A stretch of 63,392 nucleotides of DNA. Origin: Paenibacillus mesophilus. Its GTDB lineage: Bacteria; Bacillota; Bacilli; Paenibacillales; NBRC-103111. The notes beneath the pieces are model-generated. The model searched no databases. It saw only the letters and a list, made by a program, of their open reading frames with translations, and was not told where the DNA came from. Location: contig NZ_VCRA01000037.1 of assembly GCF_005938385.1 (NCBI RefSeq), forward strand, positions 1-63,392. The letters are read 5' to 3'. The first letter of the stretch is position 1. Every line of letters starts with the position of its first letter. Positions 51,827-60,716 of this stretch are shown in pieces. The position numbers and the translations under genes were made by a program.

Positions 51827-52222
51827 ATGAGCGGCTTAACCTTAAAGCAGTTTCAAGAGCAAGTTTCCGATTTGCTACTCCGTCACCGAAGTTTATTGGA
51901 CGTTTTGTCCAAATCGCAGCAATCGAGCGCGTCGGTCAACAGAAGCGTCATCAAGTCGGTTACCGAATGCGGTTGCATCTCGCTGCAAGCGAACAAGCAG
52001 CCTTATCAGGACGAACTGACGCTGGAAGAAGCCAAAGAGCTGATCCAAACCCATATTAACGGAAATTTATGTGAAAACTGCGTCGATGCCATAACGGTGC
52101 AGCTGGGTAAACATTTGTTCTACTTGTCTTCGCTGTGCAATTTGCTCGACCTGGACCTTGACGACGTAATCGCCAAAGAATCGCAGAAATGCTCCACACT
52201 CGGCCTCTTCAACTTGTCGTAG
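51827..52222 (+). CDS. Small helical protein, MazG-like, with CxC and CxxC cysteine pairs
   Basis: I cannot name a characterised homologue. The 131-residue protein is all-helical. Its C-terminal part, QLGKHLFYLSSLCNLLDLDL (92-111) then DDVIAKESQK, resembles the last helices of MazG-type NTP pyrophosphohydrolases, but the catalytic ExxE/ExxD residues are not kept. It adds CxC (Cys48, Cys50 in ECGCISL) and CxxC (Cys82, Cys85 in NLCENCVD), a plausible metal or redox site. The frame allows a GTG at 51797; the ATG at 51827, 5 nt after GGGGTGA, is preferred. It is one of few plus-strand genes, with its own promoter and terminator. Confidence 0.8.
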   Translation: MSGLTLKQFQEQVSDLLLRHRSLLDVLSKSQQSSASVNRSVIKSVTECGCISLQANKQPYQDELTLEEAKELIQTHINGNLCENCVDAITVQLGKHLFYLSSLCNLLDLDLDDVIAKESQKCSTLGLFNLS

Positions 52223-52235
52223 AGAACCAGCCGAA

Positions 52236-52290
52236 CAAAAAAAAAAGCATTTATTTTCTGAAGTTCAGAAAATAAATGCTTTTTATTTTC
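52236..52290. terminator. Bidirectional terminator between the MazG-like gene and pssA
   Basis: A perfect 19-bp stem (52242-52260 with 52266-52284), flanked by A-runs on the left and T-runs on the right, terminates both convergent genes. The arms read AAAAAGCATTTATTTTCTG and the complement. Confidence 0.95.
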
Positions 52291-52304
52291 GCGCATCTTA
52301 TGAA

Positions 52305-53063
52305 TTATCCGTGAGTTTCGGACTTGGTCGGCTCGTCGGCCGAGTTTCTCCGTTTACGGCGGCGAAATAATCGTCTAGCGTTTTTTTTTAGCCCGTTCAA
52401 GCCGTACAAAGCATAAATAACGAGCGGGATAAAGATCAGCTTCGACAGCATGCCAGGGTAAATAATGGCAAGCGTCACCGCTCCGGCGACAATGACGGGT
52501 GTCAGCCAAATAGCCGTTTTGGGAATGCCTACTTTTTTGAAATTCGGATATTTCACGGTGCTGACCATCAGGAAAGAAAGAGCTACCGTACTCGCAAGCA
52601 AAATCGCCGAAGGAATCTCATTGTGGAACAAAGCCAATGTGCTTAGCACGCTGCCCGCTGCCGGAATCGGCAGCCCTATGAAGTAACCGGGCGTTCCTGC
52701 AACTACATTGAAGCGAGCCAGTCGGAGAGCGCCGCAGATCGGGAAGATCGCGGTGACGATCCAAGCAAGGGCTGAAGCCTCCATCGATTGGAAAGCAACG
52801 ACATACATAATAAAAGCCGGCGCAACGCCGAACGAAATTACGTCGGATAACGAATCGAGCTCTTTGCCGAATTCACTTTGTGCATTCAAGGCGCGTGCCA
52901 CTCGTCCGTCCAAACCGTCCAGCAGCATGGCCACAATAACAAAAATGGCGGCAAGCTCGGCGTTCTTGTTGTCCGCTCCGGAATTAAACGCCAAAATGAT
53001 CGCGATAATCCCTAGAAACAAATTGCCTACCGTAAACATGCTGGGAATCGAGTTTTTAATCAT
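52305..53063 (-). CDS. pssA: CDP-diacylglycerol--serine O-phosphatidyltransferase
   Basis: PssA makes phosphatidylserine, precursor of phosphatidylethanolamine. The 252-residue membrane protein has the CDP-alcohol phosphotransferase motif DGx2ARx8Gx3Dx3D, seen from LDGLDGRVAR (about 47-56) to ELDSLSD (about 67-73), and about six membrane helices. It ends in a basic RRRKRR tail. A GTG at 53075 is possible; the ATG at 53063 is preferred. It lies downstream of disA; in Bacillus pssA is elsewhere. Confidence 0.95.
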   Translation of the reverse strand: MIKNSIPSMFTVGNLFLGIIAIILAFNSGADNKNAELAAIFVIVAMLLDGLDGRVARALNAQSEFGKELDSLSDVISFGVAPAFIMYVVAFQSMEASALAWIVTAIFPICGALRLARFNVVAGTPGYFIGLPIPAAGSVLSTLALFHNEIPSAILLASTVALSFLMVSTVKYPNFKKVGIPKTAIWLTPVIVAGAVTLAIIYPGMLSKLIFIPLVIYALYGLNGLKKNARRLFRRRKRRNSADEPTKSETHG

Positions 53064-53161
53064 GAAAGGCTCCACCTCTACCCTTTACTATTCCCCAAAG
53101 TGATGCGAAGCATCCTTCGCGCTCTCGGGCAATGCGAACCTATCTTCCGATTGTAGACAAA

Positions 53162-54238
53162 TTAAATATGTCTGTCAATGAACAATTGCTCTTGGATCCG
53201 CTTCAGCCCTTCCTTGATCGCCCGGGCGCGGACTTCCCCGATGCCGTCTACTTCGTCGAGCTCCTCGATCGTCGCCATCACCATGTGCGGCAGCCTCTCG
53301 AACCGTTCGACCAGATTATGAATGATAATGTGGGGAAGCCGCGGCAGCTTATGCAGCATCCGGTAACCGCGCGGAGAAACATTTTCCTCGAGCATCGTAT
53401 TCGTATGAGGGTATCCGAGCATCCTTACGATATGCTGCTGATCCAGCAGCTCCTCGGAGCTCAGCCGTTTCAAGCCGGCCGAAATTTCTTTGATCTTCTC
53501 CTCGCTGCATTCCCGGCAGTAATCTTTAATCAGAAGCAGAGCTTCATGCTCGGTGCCGCCGACCAATTCATCCAGCTGCATGCTGATCAGACGTCCTTCG
53601 GTTCCCAGCTCGTTGATGTATCGCTTGATTTCCGCTTTGACGCGGAGAACCATTTCAAATCGTTGAATGACGTTGGCCACTTCGTACAGCGTGACCAGTT
53701 CCTCGAATTCCGACGCCCCTAGATTGGTCAGCGATTGGTCCAATACCGATCTGTATTTTTCCAGCGTTTGGATCGCTTGATTCGCTTTGGTCAGGATGAC
53801 GCCGATATCTTTAAGCGCATATCGCAAATTTCCTTGATAGACGGTAATGACATTCCTGCGCTGCGAGATCGAGACGACGAGCTTTCCGGTTTGCTTGGCG
53901 ACTCGTTCCGCGGTTCTATGACGGATTCCCGTTTCGATCGAGGCAATAGTGGAGTTTGGAATCAGCTGAGTGTTAGCGTACAAGATGCGTTTAATGTCCT
54001 CGCTTAAAATGATGGCTCCGTCCATCTTGGCCAGCTCATACAAATAGTTGGGCGAGAAATCGCAATTGATCGAGAAGCCTCCGTCGACGATTTCCATCAC
54101 TCCCGGACTGTAGCCCACTACGATCAAAGCACCGGTTTTGGCCCGGAGAACGTTCTCCAATCCTTCGCGAAACGGCGTACCGGGAGCGACCAGCTGCAAA
54201 ATTTGCGTCATAACGTCCCGCTTCGTATCGTCCTTCAC
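53162..54238 (-). CDS. disA: DNA integrity scanning diadenylate cyclase DisA
   Basis: DisA makes c-di-AMP and scans DNA for branched structures, delaying sporulation when damage is found. The 358-residue protein has the DAC domain with DGA (73-75) and RHR (106-108), a helical spine, and a C-terminal helix-hairpin-helix domain (EELDEVDGIGEVRARAIKEG). The start is GTG with AAGGAGG upstream. It follows radA by 50 bp, as in Bacillus, where RadA restrains DisA. Confidence 0.97.
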   Translation of the reverse strand: MKDDTKRDVMTQILQLVAPGTPFREGLENVLRAKTGALIVVGYSPGVMEIVDGGFSINCDFSPNYLYELAKMDGAIILSEDIKRILYANTQLIPNSTIASIETGIRHRTAERVAKQTGKLVVSISQRRNVITVYQGNLRYALKDIGVILTKANQAIQTLEKYRSVLDQSLTNLGASEFEELVTLYEVANVIQRFEMVLRVKAEIKRYINELGTEGRLISMQLDELVGGTEHEALLLIKDYCRECSEEKIKEISAGLKRLSSEELLDQQHIVRMLGYPHTNTMLEENVSPRGYRMLHKLPRLPHIIIHNLVERFERLPHMVMATIEELDEVDGIGEVRARAIKEGLKRIQEQLFIDRHI

Positions 54239-54288
54239 TACGTTTCCTCCTTATCGCTCCCTATTCCCCGCAAATGCTGCTGATGCTA

Positions 54289-55656
54289 TTATTCCAACGC
54301 GGCCGTCAGCGCTTCCGATACCGTCTCGACGCCGATAATTTCGATTCCTTGGGGAGGCGTCCACCCTTTCATGCTTTTGCGCGGCATAATGATACGCTTG
54401 AATCCGAGCTTCTGCGCTTCTTTAACCCGCTGATCGATACGCGAAACGCCGCGCACCTCGCCGGTAAGTCCGATTTCACCGAATACGACGTCGAACGGCT
54501 GAGTCGGCCGATCCTTGAAGCTCGAAGCAATGGCTACCGCCGCGGCCAGATCGACGGCCGGTTCGTCCAGCTTGACGCCCCCCGCCACATTCAAGTATGC
54601 ATCCTGATTTTGCAAAAACATCCCGACCCGCTTCTCCAGAACCGCAATGATAAGCGACAGCCGATTATGGTCGATTCCCGCCGACATTCGCCGCGGGCTT
54701 GGAAAATTCGTACTGGATACAAGCGCCTGCAGTTCGACCAGCACCGGCCTCGTCCCTTCCATGCTGGCTACTACGGTTGAGCCCGATACGCCGAGCGGAC
54801 GTTCGGACAAAAACAGCTCCGACGGATTCGTTACCTCACGCAAGCCGTCTTCGATCATTTCGAAAATGCCCATTTCGTTCGTGGAACCGAACCGGTTCTT
54901 GACCGCACGGAGCAGCCGGTACGAATGATGCCGCTCTCCTTCGAAATACAGCACGCAATCGACCATATGCTCGAGCAGACGCGGTCCGGCAATGGCACCT
55001 TCCTTGGTGACATGACCGACGAGCACAGTGGCAATCCCTTTTATTTTAGCTATTCTCATAAAGTGTCCGGTACATTCGCGAACTTGCGCGACGCTTCCGG
55101 GCGCGGACGTGACAGCCGGGTGAAATACGGTTTGGATCGAGTCGACTACCATGAAATCGGGCCGCACGTTCTCGATCGCTTCCTCGATCTGTTCGACGTT
55201 CGTCTCGCATAATACGAACAAGCGTTCGGAAAGGGCGTTCAATCGATCCGCCCGAAGCTTAATTTGGCGTACCGACTCTTCCCCCGATATATACAGCACC
55301 TTCAGGCCGACCGTGGCCATATGGTGTGACATTTGCAGCAGCAGTGTCGATTTGCCGATACCGGGGTCGCCTCCGACCAAGATCAAGGAGCCCGGTACGA
55401 CGCCTCCGCCCAATACCCGGTTCAATTCGTTCATCTGGGACAAAATTCGTTTTTCGTGACTACTTTCTATGTGTATGATCGAAGTCGCCTTTTCTTTCGT
55501 CTGGGTCAACGATGATTGAAATCCTTTTGCCTTGCCGGTCATCTCGACTTCCTCGACCATCGTATTCCAAGCATTGCAGCCCGGACATTTGCCCAGCCAT
55601 TTCGGCGATTCGTACCCGCATTCCTGACAACAAAATTTGGTCTTTACTTTCGACAT
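54289..55656 (-). CDS. radA: DNA repair protein RadA
   Basis: RadA is a RecA-like branch-migration motor in recombination. The 455-residue protein has the N-terminal zinc finger (Cys10, Cys13, Cys24, Cys27), Walker A GGDPGIGKST (near 95-104), the RadA-specific KNRFG and a C-terminal Lon-protease-like domain with no protease function. The ATG at 55656 follows GAGGGA; 18 upstream codons are rejected. It lies between clpC and disA. Confidence 0.97.
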   Translation of the reverse strand: MSKVKTKFCCQECGYESPKWLGKCPGCNAWNTMVEEVEMTGKAKGFQSSLTQTKEKATSIIHIESSHEKRILSQMNELNRVLGGGVVPGSLILVGGDPGIGKSTLLLQMSHHMATVGLKVLYISGEESVRQIKLRADRLNALSERLFVLCETNVEQIEEAIENVRPDFMVVDSIQTVFHPAVTSAPGSVAQVRECTGHFMRIAKIKGIATVLVGHVTKEGAIAGPRLLEHMVDCVLYFEGERHHSYRLLRAVKNRFGSTNEMGIFEMIEDGLREVTNPSELFLSERPLGVSGSTVVASMEGTRPVLVELQALVSSTNFPSPRRMSAGIDHNRLSLIIAVLEKRVGMFLQNQDAYLNVAGGVKLDEPAVDLAAAVAIASSFKDRPTQPFDVVFGEIGLTGEVRGVSRIDQRVKEAQKLGFKRIIMPRKSMKGWTPPQGIEIIGVETVSEALTAALE

Positions 55657-55746
55657 ATTTGTTCCCTCATTGTTCGATAGTATCCAAAGTGTACCATTTC
55701 GCCGCGGCAAAGAAAACCCCGCTTACAATCGATTTACAGGCTGACG

Positions 55747-55795
55747 CACAAAAGGCACTCCGGCGATCCGTAAGGATGCCGAAATGCCTGTTTGC
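55747..55795 (-). terminator. Candidate terminator after clpC
   Basis: On the minus strand, AGGCATTTCGGC and GCCGGAGTGCCT pair around an inner ATCC/GGAT helix, followed by a short TTTTG run. It would separate the ctsR operon from radA-disA. Confidence 0.6.
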
Positions 55796-55802
55796 CTATG
55801 CG

Positions 55803-58229
55803 TTACCCGTTTTTCGTTACGACCAATTCGCCGTCGACTTCGTCGATCGTGAGCGTATCGCCTTTGGAAATCGTACCTCTCAGCAGCTCCTCGGACAAAC
55901 GGTCCTCGATATGCTTCTGAATGGCCCGACGAAGCGGTCTCGCTCCGTAAGTCGGGTCGAAGCCTTCCTTCGCCAGGAATGCCTTCCCTTTATCGGTCAA
56001 AGTAAATTCGACGTTTTGCTCGCGCAGACGTTTGCTCAGCTCGTCGGACATAAGGCTGACAATGCGGGCGATATGCTCTTCGTCCAACGAATGGAACACG
56101 ATAATCTCGTCGATCCGGTTCAGGAATTCCGGACGGAAGCTTTTCTTCAGCTCGCCCATCACTTTATCCTTCATGTTGGAGTAATCGCGCCCCGCATCGG
56201 CTGCAGCCATGAAGCCGAGCGTCGAATTTTTCTTGATCATATCCGCGCCGACGTTGGAAGTCATAATGATCAGCGTATTGCGGAAATCGACCGTGCGGCC
56301 CTTGGAGTCGGTCAAACGGCCATCCTCCAGCACCTGCAGCAAAATGTTGAATACTTCCGGGTGCGCCTTCTCGATTTCGTCCAGCAAGACGACCGAATAC
56401 GGCTTACGGCGCACTTTCTCGGTCAACTGTCCGCCTTCCTCATATCCCACATATCCCGGAGGCGCTCCGACGAGACGCGAAGTCGAATGCTTCTCCATAT
56501 ACTCGGACATGTCGATGCGGATAACGGCATTCTCATCACCGAAGAGCGATTCCGCCAGCGCTCTGGCCAGCTCCGTTTTCCCTACGCCCGTCGGGCCGAG
56601 GAAGACGAAGGAGCCCATCGGACGCTTCGGATCTTTCAGTCCCGCTCTCGCTCTGCGGATCGCCCGGCTGACCGCTTTGACCGCTTCGTCCTGGCCGATG
56701 ACGCGCTCGTGCAGGATGCTTTCCATCTTCAGCAGGCGCTCGGTTTCTTCCTCGGCCATTTTGACTACCGGAATACCCGTCCAGCTCGCAACAACCTGCG
56801 CGATATCGTCCGGAGTAACCTCGGAATCGGTGCGTCCTTGCTTTTCTTTCCATTCGTTTTTCGTAGCGTCCAGCTCATCGCGCATTTTTTGCTCGGTATC
56901 GCGGAGAGAAGCCGCCTTCTCGAATTCTTGGCTTTGCACGGCCGCGTCTTTCTCCTTGCGGATGTTCTCGAGCTGCACTTCCAGCTGCTTCAGATTAGGC
57001 GGTATCGTGTAAGAGCGGAGCCGCACCTTCGAGCTGGCTTCGTCGATCAGGTCGATCGCTTTGTCCGGCAGGAACCGGTCCGAAATGTACCGGTCGGACA
57101 GCTTGACGGCCTGCACGATCGCTTCATCCGTAATTTTTACCCGGTGGTGTGCTTCATACCGGTCGCGCAAACCGTGCAAAATTTGGATCGCTTCTTCCGG
57201 CGTTGGCTGGTCTACCGTAATCGGCTGGAAACGGCGCTCCAATGCCGCGTCTTTCTCGATATATTTGCGGTATTCATCGAGCGTCGTCGCCCCGATGCAT
57301 TGCAGCTCGCCTCTCGCCAAAGCGGGCTTCAAAATGTTGGAAGCGTCTATCGCACCTTCCGCGCCTCCCGCTCCGATCAGCGTATGCAGCTCATCGATAA
57401 ACAAGATAATGTTTCCAGCTGCGCGGATTTCATCCATAATTTTTTTCAGACGATCTTCGAATTCACCGCGGTACTTCGTACCCGCCACGACCGAACCCAT
57501 ATCGAGCGTCATGACGCGCTTGTCGCGAAGCGTTTCGGGAATTTCGTTTTGGACGATTTTTTGCGCCAATCCTTCCGCAATCGCCGTTTTACCGACACCC
57601 GGTTCCCCGATAAGCACCGGGTTATTTTTTGTACGACGGCTCAACACCTGGATGACACGCTCGATTTCCTTGCTGCGTCCGATAACCGGGTCCAGATTGC
57701 CTTCCTTCGCATACGCGGTCAGGTCGCGGGCCAAGCCGTCAAGCGTCGGCGTATTGACATTGGCCGGCGCCGAATGGCTGGAGGAAACGGCCTCGCTGCT
57801 TCCAAGCAGCTGAAGCACTTGCTGCCGCGCCTTGTTCAGACTGACACCCAAGTTATTCAGCACCCGTGCCGCTACGCCTTCACCTTCCCGAATCAGACCG
57901 AGCAGAATGTGCTCCGTACCGACATACGTATGACCCAGCTTGCGCGCTTCGTCCATTGAGAGCTCGATCACTTTTTTCGCTCTAGGCGTATAGGCGATGT
58001 TGCTTGGCTGTTCTTGCCCTCTTCCGATGAGGGATTCCACCTCGTCCTGGATTTTCTCCAGACTCAGTCCCAGGGCGACTAAAGCTTTAGCCGCGATGCC
58101 GTCGCCTTCGCGGATCAGGCCGAGCAGAATATGCTCCGTGCCGATGTTATTGTGACCAAGCCGTACCGCTTCCTCTTGAGCGAGTGCCAACACTTTTTGC
58201 GCGCGTTCCGTAAATCTGCCAAACATCAT
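55803..58229 (-). CDS. clpC: ATP-dependent Clp protease ATPase subunit ClpC
   Basis: ClpC unfolds substrates for ClpP, including arginine-phosphorylated proteins marked by McsB. The 808-residue protein has two N-terminal Clp repeats (about 1-150), AAA1 with GEPGVGKTA, a middle UVR segment (about 420-460) and AAA2 with GPTGVGKTE. The start at MMFGRFTERAQ matches Bacillus; GGAGGTG lies 6 nt upstream. It is the fourth gene of the CtsR operon and has an additional internal promoter. Confidence 0.98.
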   Translation of the reverse strand: MMFGRFTERAQKVLALAQEEAVRLGHNNIGTEHILLGLIREGDGIAAKALVALGLSLEKIQDEVESLIGRGQEQPSNIAYTPRAKKVIELSMDEARKLGHTYVGTEHILLGLIREGEGVAARVLNNLGVSLNKARQQVLQLLGSSEAVSSSHSAPANVNTPTLDGLARDLTAYAKEGNLDPVIGRSKEIERVIQVLSRRTKNNPVLIGEPGVGKTAIAEGLAQKIVQNEIPETLRDKRVMTLDMGSVVAGTKYRGEFEDRLKKIMDEIRAAGNIILFIDELHTLIGAGGAEGAIDASNILKPALARGELQCIGATTLDEYRKYIEKDAALERRFQPITVDQPTPEEAIQILHGLRDRYEAHHRVKITDEAIVQAVKLSDRYISDRFLPDKAIDLIDEASSKVRLRSYTIPPNLKQLEVQLENIRKEKDAAVQSQEFEKAASLRDTEQKMRDELDATKNEWKEKQGRTDSEVTPDDIAQVVASWTGIPVVKMAEEETERLLKMESILHERVIGQDEAVKAVSRAIRRARAGLKDPKRPMGSFVFLGPTGVGKTELARALAESLFGDENAVIRIDMSEYMEKHSTSRLVGAPPGYVGYEEGGQLTEKVRRKPYSVVLLDEIEKAHPEVFNILLQVLEDGRLTDSKGRTVDFRNTLIIMTSNVGADMIKKNSTLGFMAAADAGRDYSNMKDKVMGELKKSFRPEFLNRIDEIIVFHSLDEEHIARIVSLMSDELSKRLREQNVEFTLTDKGKAFLAKEGFDPTYGARPLRRAIQKHIEDRLSEELLRGTISKGDTLTIDEVDGELVVTKNG

Positions 58230-58253
58230 GGAAAACACCTCCGAAAATTAGAA

Positions 58254-58282
58254 AGTATAATCTATATTGAAGTTGCTCGCAA
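58254..58282 (-). promoter_or_regulatory. Internal promoter before clpC
   Basis: On the minus strand, TTGCGA (58277-58282) and TATACT (58254-58259) are 17 nt apart, in the 76-bp gap between mcsB and clpC. No CtsR site overlaps it, so it could give basal clpC expression independent of the operon. Confidence 0.5.
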
Positions 58283-58305
58283 CTGGATTCAAACAGGCAG
58301 CCTCT

Positions 58306-59367
58306 CTAGGAGCTGACAATTTTGTCCCGGATCAATTCGGCCCGTCGTATGTCGCGATCGTCCGCGGATAATTTGGTTCCCGCATATTGCTGCAAAAATC
58401 CGGGCTGCGTCATGACCATAAGCTCGTTCAGCGCATGAGGCGAAACGTTCGTCAACAGCCCCAAATCAACGCCGAGCCGGACATCGGACAGCCTTTGCGC
58501 AGCTTCCTTGGAATCCATGATTGCCGCATGCGACAATATACCGTACGATCGGTTTACCCGGTCGGTTATGCGCAGCTTGGATTCCGCAAGCAGCTTCTGC
58601 CGGGCCGCCCGTTCGTGCTCGATGATTTGCTTTGCAACGCTGTGCAGATTATCGATAATTTCCTCTTCGGACTGACCGAGCGTAATCTGATTCGATACTT
58701 GGAAGACGTTGCCGATCGCCTCGCTGCCTTCCCCGTAAATGCCCCGTACCGCCAAGCCGACCTGATTGATCGCCTGCAAAATCCGGTTCATTTGTTGAGT
58801 CAACACGAGAGCGGGCAAATGCATCATGACGGAAGCCCGAATCCCGGTCCCTACGTTCGTCGGACAGCTAGTCATAAAGCCCCGCCGCTCTTCAAACGCG
58901 TAATCGACCTGCGATTCGAAAATATCGTCGATCCGGTTGGCCAGCTCCCACGCTTCGCGAATTTGAAAACCCGGACTGAGGCACTGTATGCGCAAATGGT
59001 CCTCTTCGTTCACCATAATGCTCACGGATTCGTTCTCGTTGATCATAACGGCACCATTGCGCGATTCGTTCGCCAAGTTCGGGCTGATCAGATGCTTCTC
59101 GACGAGTACCCGTTTCTGAAGCTCGCCCAGTTGGTCTAGAATGAACAAGTCGAAATCGCTCACTTGCTGCAATTCCTCGCTCTGCAGCACTTTCACGATC
59201 TGATCCAGCACTTCTTTGGATTGAGCGTTCGTAGCCAGCATCGGGAATGGAAGATTGCGCAAATTGCGGGCAAGCCGGATACGGGTGCTGATGACTACGT
59301 CCGACTCGGGACTTCTTCCCTTCATCCAATCGCTGAGCGCTTGAACGAAAATGTTCGATCGGTCCAA
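58306..59367 (-). CDS. mcsB: Protein arginine kinase McsB
   Basis: McsB phosphorylates arginines on misfolded proteins and on CtsR, tagging them for ClpCP. The 353-residue phosphagen-kinase fold has the nucleotide-binding ISTRIRLARN (26-35), the catalytic-loop Cys168 in TSCPTNVGTG, and the phosphoarginine docking motif RDIRRA (338-343). The start is TTG with GGAGG upstream. It lies between mcsA and clpC. Confidence 0.97.
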   Translation of the reverse strand: MDRSNIFVQALSDWMKGRSPESDVVISTRIRLARNLRNLPFPMLATNAQSKEVLDQIVKVLQSEELQQVSDFDLFILDQLGELQKRVLVEKHLISPNLANESRNGAVMINENESVSIMVNEEDHLRIQCLSPGFQIREAWELANRIDDIFESQVDYAFEERRGFMTSCPTNVGTGIRASVMMHLPALVLTQQMNRILQAINQVGLAVRGIYGEGSEAIGNVFQVSNQITLGQSEEEIIDNLHSVAKQIIEHERAARQKLLAESKLRITDRVNRSYGILSHAAIMDSKEAAQRLSDVRLGVDLGLLTNVSPHALNELMVMTQPGFLQQYAGTKLSADDRDIRRAELIRDKIVSS

Positions 59368-59385
59368 AATCTACGCCTCCCTTCC

Positions 59386-59907
59386 CTATACGTTCGAACC
59401 GTTTAGCTTTGTTTCCAGCTCGCGGATTTGATCGCGGATTTTCGCCGCCTGCTCGAATTCTTCGCGGGCAATGCGCATTTGCATATCGTTCTTCAATTTA
59501 TCGATTTCACGCTTATATTGAATGAGGCCCCCCGTTCGCTTAGGCACTTTGCCTACGTGAACATTGTTGCCGTGAACTCTTTTGAACAACGGATCCAGTC
59601 TTTCGGAAAAATGCTCGTAACACGAGCTGCAGCCGAAACGTCCGAGCTTGCTGAACTGACTGTAAGTCAGTCCGCAATTATCGCAGCGCAGCGTCTGCGG
59701 CTTCGCTCCGATCGTCGAATGGCTCGGTTCGAAGTCGAGCAGTCCCGATAGCAGGTTATGGATAGAAAAACCGTTCGGCGTGCCGGGGATGAGCTCGCCC
59801 TTCTCGCGGGCGCACGATTCGCAAATACGGAATTCGGTCTTTTCCCCGTTGATGATTTTCGTAAAATGCAGCGTTGCCGGTTTTTTATTGCATTCTTGGC
59901 AGAGCAC
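59386..59907 (-). CDS. mcsA: McsA, activator of the McsB kinase
   Basis: McsA is a zinc protein that activates McsB. The 173-residue product has four CxxC pairs (3/6, 29/32, 75/78 and 93/96), giving two zinc sites, and a C-terminal UVR helix pair (about 137-168). The start codon is GTG with AAGGAGGG upstream. It follows ctsR by 46 bp and precedes mcsB by 18 bp. Confidence 0.96.
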   Translation of the reverse strand: MLCQECNKKPATLHFTKIINGEKTEFRICESCAREKGELIPGTPNGFSIHNLLSGLLDFEPSHSTIGAKPQTLRCDNCGLTYSQFSKLGRFGCSSCYEHFSERLDPLFKRVHGNNVHVGKVPKRTGGLIQYKREIDKLKNDMQMRIAREEFEQAAKIRDQIRELETKLNGSNV

Positions 59908-59953
59908 GGTTATCGTCCCCTCCTTGGCATGGATCGCGACTCGAATTGGAACA

Positions 59954-60415
59954 TCATTTACTGAGCAGCGTTGTCAGCATAGCCTTCAATAATCTTGCCC
60001 GAACTTCGTCTCTAAGCGGAAGCTTGAGGTTCAGAACGTCTCTGGAAATCGCCGCCTTGAGCAAATTCGCTTCGCGTGCCGTAATCAAACAGCCTTCCTC
60101 CAGCTGATACACGATGCCTTCGGCGGAAGCCTGATCGATCTGAAGCCCGACCGTGCTGAAAATATGCACGTGTATCGCTTCCTTGGACGGCAGCTCCACG
60201 CGTTGAATGCGGATATAGCCTCCTCCGCCCCTTTTGCTTTCGACCAAATACCCTTTCTCCAGCGTAAACCTTGTGCTTATTACATAATTAATCTGCGAAG
60301 GTACGCACTGAAACCGGTCGGCCAACTCGCTTCGCTGCAACTCGACGACTCCACCCGGGCTTTGCTGCAAAATGTTCTTCAGATATTGTTCGATGATATC
60401 GGAGACATTACGCAT
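59954..60415 (-). CDS. ctsR: Heat-shock repressor CtsR
   Basis: CtsR represses clp genes and is inactivated by heat or McsB. The 153-residue protein has the winged helix-turn-helix with RSELADRFQCVPSQINYVIS and the wing glycines of KRGGGGYIRI (about 59-68), the tetraglycine loop being its thermosensor. The ATG at 60415 follows GGGAGG. It is first in its own operon, with a consensus CtsR operator upstream. Confidence 0.97.
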   Translation of the reverse strand: MRNVSDIIEQYLKNILQQSPGGVVELQRSELADRFQCVPSQINYVISTRFTLEKGYLVESKRGGGGYIRIQRVELPSKEAIHVHIFSTVGLQIDQASAEGIVYQLEEGCLITAREANLLKAAISRDVLNLKLPLRDEVRARLLKAMLTTLLSK

Positions 60416-60482
60416 CCAAAGACCTCCCAAATGAAAGTTGTACGGCACATTCGAAAAAGTCGGAAAGTTCAAACGTTCTGAC

Positions 60483-60499
60483 TTTGACTTTCTTTGACT
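60483..60499 (-). promoter_or_regulatory. CtsR operator
   Basis: On the minus strand, AGTCAAAGAAAGTCAAA exactly matches the CtsR consensus RGTCAAANNNRGTCAAA. It lies just downstream of the -10 of the ctsR promoter, so bound CtsR would block transcription. A partial third heptad (GTCAG) follows. Confidence 0.92.
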
Positions 60500-60507
60500 T
60501 TAGAATC

Positions 60508-60536
60508 ATTATAACCGCTTTTTCCTCATTTGCCAA
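60508..60536 (-). promoter_or_regulatory. ctsR operon promoter (sigma-A)
   Basis: On the minus strand, TTGGCA (60531-60536) and a perfect TATAAT (60508-60513) are 17 nt apart, about 95 nt before ctsR and directly next to the CtsR operator. The rest of the gap to 60716 shows no other clear element except a ribosome site for the plus-strand gene. Confidence 0.85.
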
Positions 60537-60716
60537 GTATCGCATCGATAACTTTTTGCGGCAAAGCATTGCGAAATTAGATATGATATTAAGTATATAC
60601 ACTTTTACCCCTGTTTACCGGGCAGGATTCGACCAATTGCTGTTTATTTTTGTTTCCCATACTTTTTCCTTGTTTGGAGATGCTTATTGTATACATAGAG
60701 AGGAGATTCGAACGAT

